Below the pieces are notes generated by a model. It did no database searches. It had not been told where the DNA came from and was given only the letters and a program-made list of their open reading frames with translations. The position numbers and the translations under genes were made by a program. Of a DNA stretch of 64,000 nt, positions 21,745 to 34,665 are shown piece by piece (the stretch's first letter is position 1; each line of letters begins with the position of its first letter). Origin of the DNA: Cycas panzhihuaensis. Its lineage: Eukaryota > Cycadophyta. The stretch spans positions 178,257,741 through 178,321,740 of the forward strand of contig CM041465.1 in the NCBI GenBank assembly GCA_023213395.1, written 5' to 3'.

Positions 21745-21900
21745 AAGACACTCACCACTTGGACACGTGTCAATTAGACATGTAGCGGTTACATTTAGTT
21801 CCAAAGGAGTTACAACTCCAACTTGTATAAATTTCCATTCAGTTGATCAATAACCATGGAAGCATTCAGTTCTGTTCATTTGTGTCTTAGAATCCTATCA
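21745..21900 (+). repeat. C 3' LTR, second part
   Basis: This continues the C LTR after D. It contains a TATAAATTT box near 21828 and ends in CTATCA at 21900, giving an LTR near 200 bp. The right boundary is inferred, because C's 5' LTR is absent. Confidence 0.55.
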
Positions 21901-22138
21901 ATGCTTGCTTGTTGTTGTGCTTGAAGTGGGTTCATTTTTAAGTCAAAGAATAACCATTATATGCCACTTTTAATCATGTGTGCCAAGAGAACATGCCACC
22001 AAAACAATGTTAAGACTTTAAATAGTCCTAGCCTGCTCCAAAATAAGTGAATTTTTAAACTAAAAGGTGATTTTTAGGCCCTTTTTGATGACTAGGGAAA
22101 GAAGGTCACCTTGCAGGGAGCCTTAGAAACACTTGTAC
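21901..22138 (-). other. L leader fragment, left of H
   Basis: This non-coding stretch resembles the K leader near 33060-33260 (a GACTTT...ATAGTCC block and a GTCACC..GCA..G.GCCTTA block). It ends in tgtac, the H target site, and continues on the other side of H at 44168. This ties it to the L leader. Confidence 0.6.
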
Positions 22139-22373
22139 TGTTAGAATAATGTTTTATCTAGAATATTATCTTATGTTGTATGGTTAATTCATAAAGGTTA
22201 TGTGACAGTCCCTCTTTATTGTAAGGATGACAAGTGGCTTACATGTAGTAAGCGATTACTAAACTTCTCTTGTACTTATAGAGAGATTATCTCTCACATA
22301 AGCAACAAATCAATCACATCCTATGAGTGTTACTGAGACTAAAAAAATTTTGGAGAGTCATTGTTTTCTTACA
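22139..22373 (+). repeat. H 5' LTR (about 235 bp)
   Basis: It starts TGTTAGAATAATG. I place the end at 22373, in TTGTTTTCTTACA, because the J LTR ends the same way. The 3' LTR lacks about 35 bp near this end. No primer-binding site follows; it was lost or has diverged beyond recognition. Confidence 0.75.
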
Positions 22374-23007
22374 AGTCTTGAAGAAGATTGTGAAGATAGG
22401 CAAAGATATGAAGAAATAATTCTCTTCTTGGAATGTACAATCATGTACACACTGTGTACGGAATTGTATGAGACAGTATGGTCTCAAAAGTTCAAAGTGT
22501 TCAATTTTTTCTAAAATTTGACCACTAGGACAATTTTGAAGAGTACGTCATTTTCTTCTAAAGCCCCAACTCGAAATTCCTTCATCTAGACGGTGTTTTG
22601 TCTAATTTACCTTCGTACACAGGTTTGAGAGCATTTGAGTAGATTTCTCAGAAATCACACATTTAATCTAGGTAAAATGTCTTTGATTGCCTTCTTTAGT
22701 TAGTGATAATCATTTTGCATACAAATTTGAAGAGGTTGACTAGAGATTTGCAAAGTTTTAAACATTTTTTGCTAAAAATCTTAGCTGCACATTTTCATTT
22801 TTGGACCAGATTCAGAGCAAACTAGAGAAAATCTTTAAAAGTTTTTTACATATTTGGAATTTTCATCTCAAAATCTTTCTTTTGAGCCTAGTTTCACTCC
22901 ATTTTGTACAACTATACTTTTGTACAAATTTTTGTATAGTTGTACAACCAGTCAGACTCAGAACCTGTAGCACATTTCGATAACTTCCTTTTCTTTCTCT
23001 TTCGAAG
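22374..23007 (+). other. H leader
   Basis: This is a non-coding leader with two GTAC-rich clusters, at 22434-22480 and 22905-22948. A short frame at 22323-22514 starts inside the LTR and I do not regard it as a gene. Confidence 0.65.
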
Positions 23008-25573
23008 ATGGCCTGCTCTGTTTTGGCTCTTGGTGAATAGGATAAACTTACTACACTGAATTAGCATGTTTGGAAAATCAAAGTTGAGAGTCTTTTAAGA
23101 CCAAAAAAGGCCTGGGAAATAGCTATAGGGAAGGAGAAGAGACCTGCTAATGCTACCAACCAACCCAACTAGGATGATAGGAATAATTCTGGTGTCATAA
23201 TATTACAACTGTCCATTTCAGATTCCTTATTATTGTATGTTGAAGGAGTGAATTCTTCTAAAGAAATCTGGAAGGTGTATGCTAACCTTTATAGCGAGAA
23301 GAATGAAGCTAGGATAGGAGCTTTGAAAGAAGAACTATATAAAATTCATATGAGAGAGAAAGAGAGTGTTTCTAAATTTGTTCATAAGATAACATCTATC
23401 AGAAATAATTTGATTAGTGCTAGAGCAAATCTTCCAGAATTGGAATTTGTCCAAATGATTGTTAAAAAGCTCCCAAAGTCATTCGATAATATGGTAAATA
23501 CCATAACCAATAACAATTAAACTGCAACATTGTCTCTTGAAACTCTCATAGGTCTTTTGCTAAGACAGGAACAATGAAATAAAAGATATGAGGAAGAATC
23601 AGAAATAGAAGAAGCATTTTTATCCAAACTCAGCTTCAGAACCAGAGGACGAGGACAACCGTCTTTCAGAGGTCACAACAGAGCGCCTAACACCATGTAT
23701 CAATCTAGAGGAAGATGGCAAGATAGGAGAGGCAGGGGAAGATCGGTTCCACTAAGAGACTCTAGGGTTTGTTTTAATTGCATTAGATGAAGGTAATTGT
23801 TTAGCAATTGTTGTGTCCTTGATGTGTGCTATCATTATGGATAAGGAGGACACTATCCCTACCAATATTCTTAGAGGTGAGCTAAAATTTAGAGAGGGAA
23901 ACGACCTACAGAAAATATAATAAAGAGAAAAGCAATCCTGAAGAAGAAGAAACAACCTTCATAGTTGCACTCATCGCTTGCACCAGAAATGAAGATGTTT
24001 GGTACATTGATTTAGGGGCGTCCAACCATATGACTAGACGAAAAGAATGGTTTGAATCCTTGAAACCATATTTTGCTAATAAATCAGTTGAATTATGGAA
24101 TAAATATCCCCTTCACATTCAAGGCATCAGAGCAATAACAGTTGAAATTAAAGGAAAAGTGTTAAAAAATGGTAATGTTCTCTTTGTACCAGGCTTGAAG
24201 AAAACTTTGCTATCTATATCTCAACCTAGTAAGAAGAAGCTAAGAACAATCTTTTGATGAAAACAGATTTTGTCATGTCTTAGATATGAAAAGAGGGGGA
24301 AATAGTAGTGGCAAATGGCATAGAAAGCATTGATCTTTACAAATTGCTTTCTAATCCCATCCCTATTACTCCAAATGTTGATGTAAAGTCTCTTGTTGTT
24401 TCAAATACTGATAATAGCAAACTCTGGCATTTGAGGTATGGGCATATCTCAACTCATTGATTAGAATTATTAAAGAATTCTAATATGGTTGATGGGCTAC
24501 TAGATATTTCATTTCATTCTTTTGTTTGCCCCAAAGTTGTTTGTTGGATAAACAACACAGATTTCTATTTCAATAAAGTAGGTGGTGAGCACAAAGTAAA
24601 TTAGAATTAGTGCATTTAGATCTTTGTGGGCCCATTGCCACAAGCTCACTCAATGGAGCAAGATATTTCCTCACATTTATTGATGATCTCTCTAGAAGAG
24701 TGTGGGTATACTTACTCTATAGCAAATTAGAAACTTTAAACAAATTCAAAGAATTTAAAGTAGAACCAGAGTTGGAAAGCGACAAGAAGTTAAAATGTAT
24801 TCGATCTGATGGTAGTGGAGAATATACATCAAAAAAATTTTAGGGTTATTATATAACTCATGGAATATGCAGACAAATAACCACTCCCTACACACCTCAA
24901 TCAAATGGTGTTGCAGAACGGATGAACAGAACTATCATGGAAATGGTTCAAAGCTTAATTCAAGACAAGTAGGTTCCTAAGGTATACTGGGCAAAAGCTC
25001 TAAACACAATAGTATACTTAATAAACAAAAGTCCAACTCAAGCCTTAAGTAAAGTAACTCTTGAAGAAGCATGGACGAGATACATTCTTGATGTAAGTAA
25101 TCTCAAAATTTTTGGATATCAAGCTTTTGTTCACATGCCAGACAAGAAAAGGACCAAACTTGATTGCAAAAGCATAGAATGCATAATGATAGGTTATAGT
25201 AAGAATTCCAAGGCATATAGACGCACAGACCCCAAAACAACTAAAGTCTATGTAAGTAGAGATGTTGTTAGAAGTCAAGAAATGTATCAGAAAATTGAAG
25301 TGTCTCCAAAGAAAACCCTTGTGGTTGTTCCTACACCTGAAGAGGCTTTTGGAATTACACCTAAGGACATAGAAACAGAAGAAGAATGTTCTGAAAGGGC
25401 TCCTTCACCTATCAGAGAAATAAGTCTGGAAGAAGAGGAAATCGGGACAACTTCCAAAAAAATACCGGAATGGTATCTTAAGATAATTGAAGAGACAAAA
25501 GGTGACATGTTTGATCATAGAACCAGATCTCAGAAGCATCAGGCAGTATTTTGTTCAACTAAATCTCAATCAT
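23008..25573 (+). pseudogene. H gag to integrase C-terminus
   Basis: Gag starts at ATG 23008 (MACSVLALGE). The matrix-like gag region is readable to about 23520 with early stops. Both zinc knuckles near 23765-23870 are degraded. The protease motif reads DLGAS (Ser to Leu) near 24010. Integrase keeps HLDLCGP near 24615 and RSDGSGEY near 24805, then VPKVYWAKAL, GYQAFVHMPDKKR and the linker to RT, where I interrupts at 25573. There are many stops and several frameshifts, for instance near 24257. The piece continues at 37351. Confidence 0.85.
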
Positions 25574-25797
25574 TGTTAGACTAACTGAAAACAGAAGAGA
25601 GCAAGAAAGCACTGAAAAAATGACTTGTATTAAGTTGAGAGGTACAATACATATTTGGCCTCTAATGAGAGATTAGGGTTAGAGGCACAACTAACATGAT
25701 ATATTATAGATATATGACATGACAGACATTATATGTTAGAATTAAGTCACTAACACAAGCTGCTAGTACTTAAAGGTTAAAACATTATATTCTAACA
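25574..25797 (-). repeat. I 3' LTR (224 bp)
   Basis: The plus strand runs from TGTTAGACTAAC to TATTCTAACA. It is followed by TCCCCTCTTAATG, which on the element strand is the polypurine tract CATTAAGAGGGGA (25798-25810). Confidence 0.9.
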
Positions 25798-25836
25798 TCC
25801 CCTCTTAATGTCTGATCCTTTGCCTTCATTCCGACT

Positions 25837-27663
25837 TTATCCTCTAAGATACATAAATTTGTCCTTGGAGAGAGGTTTCATAAAGATATATGCTAGTTGT
25901 TCTTCACTAGGACAATAGATTAATTTGACCTCCTTTCTGTCCACTTTCTCCCAAATGAAGTGGTGGTGAACTTCGATGTGCTTCATTCGTGCATGGAAGA
26001 CTGAATTCTTAGCCATTTGGATGGTGCTCTGGTTGTTGTAGTTGATCATGGTCAAAGAGTCTTGAAGAAGCCGTCTGATCCAGATTACTAAATTCTTCAA
26101 GAAGCCGTCTGAGCCAGATTACTTCGCTTACTGATTGAACTGCGACTTGGTATTCAACTTTGGAAGTGGACAGGGAGACAGTAGACTGCTTCTTTATTTT
26201 CCATGAGATAATTCCATTCCCTAGGTTGAAGTAATAACCAGTGGTGGATTTTTGACTGTCAGTATCTCTTGCCAAATCAAAATCTAAGTATCCAGTCAAA
26301 TGTCCTATGCCTTGGTTGTAATAGTGGATCCCATGGGACTTTGTGCCTTGCAAGTACCAAAGTATTCATTTGGTTGCTTTTCAATGTGAGTCTTTTGGTG
26401 CAGACATATACCTTGAAACTATTCCCACAACAAACATGATGTCTGGCCTGGTTGATGTAAGGTATATGAGGTTGCCCACTAGCCTCCTGTAAAGAGTTTC
26501 ATCTACTAGTTTCCCCTCTGGATCAACAGTCAGTTTGGTTTCTGTACACATGGGAGTAGGAGAAGGCTTACAATCTATCATCTTGAAATCCTCTAGGATT
26601 CGAGCTATATATTTGCTTTGATAGGTGAAAATCCCATCTGGGTGTTTATGAACCTCAATTCCCAAGTAGTAGTGAAGTTCTCCCATGTTTGTCATTTCAA
26701 AAGTCCTTGGTAATCGATGTCTTAGTGTGTTGATCCAGCTGGTGTTGCTCCCGGTCAATATTAGATCATCTACATACACAATGAAGATTGTGATTAGTTT
26801 GCCTTTGCTGATGTGGATGTAGATTCTGGAATCCGCATCTGATCGTTTCATGTTAACACCCCTCAGGTAGGAGTCAGTCTTGGAATACCAGTACCTAGGA
26901 GCTTGTTTCAGGCCATAAAGAGCTTTGTTGAGTTTGCAGATATGGTGTTCTTGTCCCTTGGTTACATATCTAGGAGGTTGTTGCATGTAGACTTCCTCTT
27001 GCAGATCTCCATTAAGGAAGGCTCCCTTAACATCCATATGGTACACTAGCCAATTGTTTTAAGCGACCAATGCAATTACTATTCTGATGGTTGTCATCTT
27101 GTTGACTAGGACAAATGTTTCTTCATAGTCAATACCTTGGGTTTGATTAAATCCCTTGGCCATAAGACAGGCCTTGTATTTTTCAATGGAGCTATCTGCT
27201 TTTTCTTTGACTTTGTATAGCCATTTACACCCAACTATGGGATTGTCTGATGGTGGTTCAGTTGGATCCCAGGTCTTGTTTTTCATGATTGACTCCATTT
27301 CCTTGTCCATGGCTTTGCTCCAATGAGAATCATCTTTGGCATGTTGAAAAGTGATGTTAGAGTGAGCAACAAGCCCGTAATGCATTTGGCTTCTGGTTCT
27401 TCTTCCTTCTTGGACAAGATCAGGGTCAATTCTTGAATCCTCCATTGATCTCAAGTACCATTTAGATATTTTCCTCTGCAGTATAGATGAGGATTGTTCT
27501 TAATCATCAATGGCACCATGTTAGATGGAGGAGTCGGGTTGTTGTTCTAGAGATTCACCTATAGCTCTTAGAGTGGCAACCTATGTAGCCCCTCTTGATG
27601 CTTCATTGTGCTTACTCTGATGTTCCACTAGATGTGACTGTTCCCAATGGGGAATAGTCAGTT
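25837..27663 (-). pseudogene. I RT and RNase H
   Basis: On the minus strand this encodes the linker after integrase, then RT from HWSKAMDKEME through DVKGAFLNGD (near 27020) and VYVDDLIL (near 26775), MGELHYYLGIEV, and RNase H (DFDLARD, near 26275) with the HIEVHHHF block near 25975. The main frames 27454-27059 and 27046-26381 are long for this window, so I is less decayed than H. RNase H is damaged by a 34-bp duplication at 26061-26124. K splits the coding region at the integrase-RT linker; the other side is 35217-35495. Confidence 0.9.
26061..26124 (-). repeat. Short tandem duplication in I RNase H
   Basis: A segment of about 30 bp containing GAAGCCGTCTGA..CCAGATTACT occurs twice with a 34-bp period. 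It repeats the WLRRLL codons and shifts the frame. It looks like filler DNA from a break repair. Confidence 0.75.
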
Positions 27664-27668
27664 ACATG

Positions 27669-28223
27669 TGTGAGAAAAGGCCAAAGGATTAAAATGCCTA
27701 AGACCTATAAAACCAAGATCATGAAGATAGTTCTCCTCTAGTTCTAAATAACATAAGAGCAAAACTAAGATAAGCAAGATCAAGGAAGCAAGATGATACC
27801 AAGGTGTGGGGAGGAGGAATTAGTCCTACTCCAAAGAATACCAATTGATTAGCAAAATGGCAGCATAACATTACACTTCAACTCTACATGTGAGACATGA
27901 GGAGAGGTCTCAATATATCGAGTAACTGAGGTTACCTAACACCGTTAGATGTTTGCCAAGTGACAAACATCCAAGGTACATGCAATGCATGGCTTGCATG
28001 TCATGCATGAAGGACATGTGTCCATTAGGCTCTCAAGTGAGAAAAAATGCATGAGGGTCCATTTGACCCTTTAGTTACAATGTTATAGTTACAATGTTAT
28101 GTCACTAGGATGAAAGTGGGTGTGCATTTTATCACTTAAGTGATTAGTCACCCTATACAAAATAATGAATGAAAGAATAAAAGAATAAAGTACATACTTA
28201 ACATGTAAACATAAGGTTTAACA
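27669..28223 (-). repeat. K 3' LTR (555 bp)
   Basis: The plus strand starts TGTGAGAAAAGGCC and ends GGTTTAACA. The U3 hairpin at 27945-27974 has two mismatches, while the K 5' LTR keeps it perfect. Confidence 0.9.
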
Positions 28224-28239
28224 CCCCCCCTTATTGTTT

Positions 28240-31200
28240 ACAATGTTAAGTCAGACGCCAAGACCATCTGCTCCTCTATAGGTTTGTACTGGAGGTTGAT
28301 CTCACCATTTTGCACATGTTCTCTGATGAAGTGATGATGAACCTCGATGTGTTTGGTCTGTGCATGAAAGACTGGATTCTTGGCTAACTTGAGTACACTC
28401 TGATTGTGACAATATATCTTGGTGGGGTGATTTTGCTCAAGTCCAAGCTCCCTAAGAAACCATCGTAGACAAATAGCCTCACAAGCTACGCTAACAATAG
28501 CTTTGTATTCTGCTTCAGTGGAGGACAAGGTAACATTGGGTTGCTTTTTGCAACTCCTCGAAACAACTCTTGAACCAAGGGTAAAGCAGTAATCTGAGGT
28601 GGATCTCCGACTATCCTAACAACTTGCCCAATCAGAATCTGAGAACCCTTCCAAGATAAAGTCCTCATTATGTGCATACTGAAGGCCATGCTGCAATGTT
28701 CCCTTGATGTATTTGAGTATGCGTTCTGCTGCATTCCAATGTTTCTGATTGGGTTGAGACATGTATCTAGAACAAATCCCAACTACAAATGAAATATTTG
28801 GTCGAATGTTGGTGAGATAAATGAGGCTACCAATCAACTGCTGGTAAAGAGTGGGATCTGCAGGTTCAGCTTCCTCATTAAGAGCAAGCTTTGTTCCATT
28901 CTCCATAGGTGTTGGTGCTGGTTTGCAGTCATGCATCCTGAACCGCTGCAAAAAGTCCCAAGAATATTTTGCTTGGGATATGAAGATAGATCCAGGCTAT
29001 TGCCACACCTCAAAGCCTAGAAAATAATGTAGTAGTCCAAGATCTGTCATCTCGAAGGTTCTCTTCAAATCATCCTGGAGAATGTGTATCATCTTAGTGT
29101 TATTATCAGTGATCACTAAGTCATCAACATACAAGACAATAAAAATAGCATGGTCTTTCTCAACTTTGATGTACAAGTTGGGGTCTGATGTGGATCGATG
29201 AAAACCATGTCTCAAAAAATAATCATCGATTTTGGAGTACCCAAGAAGCTTGTTTCAAGCCATACAAAGCCTTTTTCAGATGATAGGCCAAGTGCTCCTT
29301 GCCTTATACTTTGTAACTAGGAGGTTGTTCCAAATATACCTCCTCTTGAAGATCGCCATTGAGAAAGGCGCTCTTCACGTCCATCTGATATGATGGCCAT
29401 TTACATTGAGCAGCTAAGGCCAACATGAGTCTGATGGTGTTCATATTGCCAATAGGTGTAAAAGTCTCCTCATAGTCAATGCCTTCTTTTTGTTTGAACC
29501 CTTTTGCAACAAGTCGTGCTTTATGGCACTTGAGTGTACCATCAGAATGGAATTTGGTCTTGTAGACCCATTTGCAACTGATTCCCTGTTTATGCTTATA
29601 GGCAATTCTACCAAATCCCATGTTCCATTCTTTTCAATAGAATGGATTTCTTCATCCATAGCAGTTTTCCAATTATCATTTTGAAATTCCTCCTCAAAGG
29701 TGGAGGGCTCATCAACACAAAGTACATTAGCCATGAGTGCATAATTGGTTTGCTGCCTGTATTTTGATGGACGCTTTCTTTCAATAATTTGGCTATCTTG
29801 AATAGTTGAAGTAAACCATGTTGGCAATTTTTTAACTGATGTAACTTGAACCTCAATGTCTTCTGGTCTGAGTGATGGATCAAAAGACGATGTGCTAGGA
29901 TCAAGTGGAGTAGTATCTACTGATATAGACGGTCCAGCAGATGCAGATGGTGTACATGATGTGGAAGATTGAGAGGGAATGAAGTACTGAACAATCTTTT
30001 TACCTTTATCAAGAGGAGGTTGGAAGGATGCAGTTTCCAACTCCTTAGGCTCTTCTTCAACAAAGATTACATCTCTTGAGAGATGCATCTTCTTCCCAAT
30101 AAGAGCATACAACTGGTAAGCTTTACTATGAATGGCATAGCCTACAAAGATGCATTTTAGACTATGTTTGTCTAACTTAGATCTTTGTTGATCAGGGATG
30201 TGCATATATGTAGTACACCCAAATGTCCTTAAGTGACTGACAATTGGCTTCTTACCAGACCAAGCTTCTTTTGGTGTGATGTCGGCGACTGCTGAAGTAG
30301 GACTTCGATTTGCCACATAAGCAGCTGTGTGGAATGCTTCTACCCAATATGCTCGTGTGAGTCCTTTTGCATGCATCATAGCTTTGACTTTGTTTGCCAA
30401 AGTTTTATTCATATGTTCAGAGACTCTGTTTTGTTGAGGAGTGTGAGGAATAGTGAGTTGTCTCTGAATGCCATTATCCTTGCAGAATTAAGTGAATTCG
30501 TTTGAAGTGAATTCACCTTCATTATCTAACCTTAGTATTTTGATTGTATAGCCAGATTCATTCTCTACTTCTAGCTTGAATTCCTTGAACTTCTGGAATG
30601 CTTCAAACTTCTATTTGAGGAAGTAAACCCAAACTTTGTGAGAGAAATCATCTATGAAGGAGATATAATACAATGCACCTCCAAAAGATGTTGTGGATAT
30701 AGGTCCACATAAATCAGAATGTATTAGCTGCAAAGGATATGATGCATGCCGTGCTTTGCCTTTAGGAAAAGGCAATCTATGTTGTGTCCCAATTATACAA
30801 GCTTCACAAAGGCATTTGGAACCATATAGCTTTAGAAGTCCATGCACCATGTTCTTGTTTACCATCAACTTGATATTGTCTAAACTCAAGTGGCCTAGAC
30901 AATGATGCCAAAGTTGCATCTTTGTTGATGATGCCGTGATAGAGTAAGTAGAATTAGAAGTTATGTTATTTGCATCCAACTTATAAAGACCATGGTTTTC
31001 ATGACCAATGGCTATAGTCTGATCATGCTTGTCACTAATAACACATTTCCCATTTTTAAACAAGATGCTCATCTGTTGCTTGTCCAATTGGCTAAAAGAT
31101 AGCAAGTTCTTCTCCATGGAAGGAATGTAGTAGGCATCACCATTGTGAAATGTAAAAGAAGGATTTGTAGAAGAATGAAATGAGGCAACTTTGCCTATAC

Positions 31201-32358
31201 CAAAGATCTCTACTGATTCGTTGTTGCCAAAAATTACTGATTTACCATTCCCTTCTTTGATGTCATGAAGAAGTTCTTCACTTCCAGTCATGTGTCGCGA
31301 TGCCCGCGAATCGATGATCCAAGTTGATCGACATCTAAAGTGTGATAAGCTCAAAGTAGCTTATCCTCTTCTGCAAACTGATTTGTGTGGCATTGATTGC
31401 CACCTCTAAAATCCCCCCTTCCTCTTTGACCTCCTCGATATGCACCTCGATTTGGTCAAGAGGGATATTGTTGTTGTTGTTGAAACCCTTGCTGTTGCTG
31501 GAACTGTTGACAAGGCTACTGCTATCTCTGATGTCGCTACTGTTGTTGTGTACGCTAAAGATGGACTTTCTTCTTTCGACAATCAAGAGCAATGTGGCCA
31601 ACCTTTCCACAATAATAATAGATAACATTGGCTTTTGAAGTGCCAATGTTCATATTCCCAAATTGTTTTTTTAGTGAAGGTTTGGGAGTTTGTTTGGCCT
31701 TCAACTTGGCCGTGAAAGCTCTTGAAGTGGATGCACCATTATCATTTTCTTTATCATAAATTTGCTCCTCTTGAAGTAACAAACTCTCTAGTTGATTGAA
31801 AGACATTGCAGAAAGAGAGCCATCTCGAGTGATAGATGAAATAAAGCCATTGAAATCTTTAGGCAAAGTTCAAATGGTGGTGGTGACAAGTTCATCCCTT
31901 GAAGCAGGTTTGCCTAAAGTATTCAATTCATTACAAATTTCTTTAATGGAAGCAAGAAATGCCGACATAGGCTTTACATACTTTATTGAATAAAGCTTTG
32001 CTTTGACCAACAAAATGCAAGCTTCATCTCGCCTTTCATACAAGGAGGACAAACTGTCTCAAGCTTCCTTAGACGTTTCAGCATTTGCAATATTTTGATC
32101 AACATTTACATCAATAACCATATGTAGAAATGCCAAGGCTATTTCATCCTTGGCTTCCCAAGAAGCAACATAATCAATATTAGGATCAACAACCACACCA
32201 TCAACTTCCATAGGTTCAGGTACAGGATATCTTCCAGAAACATAGCTCCAAAGTTCATTCATCTTTAAGAGGTTTTGTGTTTGCCTCTTCCAATCTTGAT
32301 AATTCTCTTGTCCTGTCAATTTGATTGTGCATGCATTGAGCATATTTAAAGCAACCAT
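28240..32358 (-). pseudogene. gag-pol: K gag-pol, degenerate
   Basis: Gag starts at ATG 32356-32358 (MVALNMLNAC). The zinc knuckle YYCGKVGHIALDCRKK lies near 31570-31620 and is followed by a glutamine- and asparagine-rich stretch. The protease motif reads DSRAS instead of DSGAS near 31310, which should abolish activity. Integrase has HSDLCGP near 30710 and LDNEGEF in place of SDNGGEF near 30520, then MNKTLANKVKAMMH. RT follows with [10 protein letters not shown] near 29370 and LYVDDLVI near 29130, and RNase H with DSDWAS near 28620 and HIEVHHHFIRE near 28340. Stops and shifts are scattered, for example near 32057, 31868 and 30490. Confidence 0.9.
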
Positions 32359-34650
32359 ATTTAAGTTGTAAAAAGCTTGAAGCTAGCAGATAACTTGGAA
32401 ACTCAATGCTTTCATCGCTTAAGTTCCACCTTCTAACGAAACCAACAGTCTTGATCTTACGAGAAGATCCAACAACTGAATGGAGTGATGAGGGGTGGAG
32501 GACTAGGCAAAAGAGTTGGTCCGACCCTGATCTATAAAGGAGATCCAACAGTTGACTAAGTCAAATCTAGGACAAGGCAGGTAGGGTTGATTTGCATGGG
32601 TGTACCATGCTTTCCTTGGGATTCATAGCCCCAATAACACCATTTTCGAACCTTCTTTCCCTCAAGCAACCTTAATTGTTGTGCACTGACCGTACGGTCA
32701 GTTGGTCCCTTAAGGAATGCGCCAAGCTTAAGGTTATTTTAGAGGCAAGGTTTGAACATTTTTTGGGCCTCTCCTACTTGATTTTAAAGTTCACTTTTAG
32801 AAGGTTTAAGTGGACTTTAGAATAAGTTTTACTTGGATGATGTAGATGCTTGATTTTACAATGATAAAAGAGCTTCAAGGAGAAGCAATTAAGTACATCA
32901 CAATAATCACTTTGAGTGATTTACAAGAGCACTTTAGTGTGAAAAAAAAAATGCTATCAAGTCCAAGTAAAATAAAGTGCTTAAGTACAATGAAAATATT
33001 GGCACTTTAAAGAAGATGCTAAGTGCTTCAATGAAGAAAGCGTAAAGTCTATGTGTAAAGAATGCAAGTGGGTTTCTTTTAACGCTTGAAGAGAAGAGAG
33101 AAGAGTCACTTGCAAATTGAAGACGCCAAGCACCAAGTGTTGGGACTTTGAAATAGTCCCAACAATCAACAAAATAAAGTGATTTTATTAAATAAAGATG
33201 TTTTTGAGTCCCCCTTTGTGACTAAAGGCAATAAGTCACCATGCAAGGTGCCTTAAAAAAAGTGTTAAGATAATGATAAAAATCACTTTAACAAAGTGTT
33301 AACACTTTAAAAATCACTTTATCAAGGCCTTTTAACACTTACACAACATGAAGCAAGTGTTAAATGAGGCAAAAAAATGCCAAAAGATAAAAGGCTGAAA
33401 TTTCACCTTTTTTTACAACTTTGAATAGCAAGAACACCACACATGGAGCCTTGAATGAGGACTTAAATCAGCGAATTTAATCTCCAAAGATAAGAGATTG
33501 GCTAAGCTATAGTGATTTAATGAAATCACTAGTTACAACAAAGATTTTAATCTTCAAAAATTGAAAGAAAAAAAAAAGATTTTTCCTTTAAAAATATTAA
33601 GCCAAAAGTCAAAAATGACAAAGAGAAGGCTTAAAAGAGAAGGAAAAATATTATTTTTCAGAGTCTAGATCACTTGGAAGGCTAAATTCAGTCTCTAAAT
33701 CACAACATTTAAATTGATGAAGTCACTGACTGAAAATCACTTAAAAAATATTGATTTTGTCTTTAAAAAAAGTGATTTTAAGTAATTTAAAGTGACTTGA
33801 TATAGACCTTAGTAAATAAAATTTATGAAAAAGTGAATATTCAAAAGAATATTCTTAATAATATAAAGTAAGGTCTAAATGTTAAAGTTATTTTTGAAAT
33901 ATATCAAAAAAACTCGAATATGGTCGAACGGCGACGTCGGATTTCCGAATCACGCAAACGGTGATATCTACGTGAAGACTCCAGAGATTGAAGCGAAAAT
34001 TGAGAGGCGGCCTTGCCCGCTGAAGACAAAGATTTATCTTTGATTTCAGCTGCTTTTGTTGCGTATAGAAAGAGAACGATCAGATTGAAGCTGAAACATG
34101 GTGCATAGGTGGAGGGAGTCACCACAGCAAGAACAACAGCTTACATTCACTTTTATTCTTTGCAAAACATTCGTGGGACCCACTAAAGATGTGTTTAGTC
34201 CTTTTTAGATGAATATGAGACTCCAACCAGCATGTAAGAGTAGATTGAACTCTCCTTGTGGAGTTTGAGGGCTGAAAAATGCCCAGAATCACTTCACAGC
34301 CTGCAGAGAGTTAGTGACTCATGATAATCTCAGTTAGTGAGCTTTAGAATTCTTCAAAATACTCCTGCACCTTGATTTTTGAGAAGAATCAACAAAAAAT
34401 TCAGTTTTTAGTGCAAAAACACATAAAAACGTGAGTAAAACTAGCTTGAAACCTCTGAAAAATATCTTAGATCAGAGTGCAATCATTTCTAGCCTTCAAA
34501 ATACTCCATAACAGCCTTGATCTGCAAAGGTGGGCTTCAACAATCCTTGGATCGCCTTCTAAGAGCGAAGGTCGTCACCATGGGGGTGTAAAAAACCACT
34601 CTAAGTCTCCCTTGAAGTAGAATTCAGAATAGAAGAAACTAGTTTCCTCT
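32359..34650 (-). other. K leader
   Basis: This 2.3-kb AT-rich leader lacks the tandem array found in D and D2. It contains the perfect 18-bp palindrome at 32685-32702 and a short CG-rich stretch near 33915-33975. No long sense frame is present. It matches the L leader on both sides of H. Confidence 0.75.
32685..32702. promoter_or_regulatory. Leader palindrome ACTGACCGTACGGTCAGT
   Basis: This perfect 18-bp palindrome lies about 330 bp upstream of the K gag start, at the same site as the 12-bp palindrome of D (16689-16700). The shared core is GAC[C/T]GTAC[G/A]GTC. Confidence 0.5.
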
Positions 34651-34663
34651 AGCTCTGATACCA
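34651..34663 (-). other. K primer-binding site
   Basis: On the element strand it reads TGGTATCAGAGCT, with a two-base spacer from the LTR. It is complementary to initiator tRNA-Met. Confidence 0.85.
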
Positions 34664-34665
34664 AA

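Larger units (their letters stand above)
9955..21900 (+). mobile_element. Copia element C, 5' truncated, carrying D in its 3' LTR
   Basis: C runs 9955-14425 and resumes at 21745-21900 after element D. It has a leader, gag-pol, a polypurine tract (14363-14374) and a 3' LTR, but no 5' LTR or primer-binding site. Its left end abuts the truncated RT of L, so one deletion may have removed C's 5' LTR together with L's gag to early RT. The right end at 21900 is inferred from the CA end and the return of L leader sequence. It belongs to the same group as E, F, H and J. Confidence 0.7.

Noticed and set aside
21901-22138. Independent unique host sequence between C and H
   Set aside because: Block similarity to the K leader and the shared H target site show that it is L leader.
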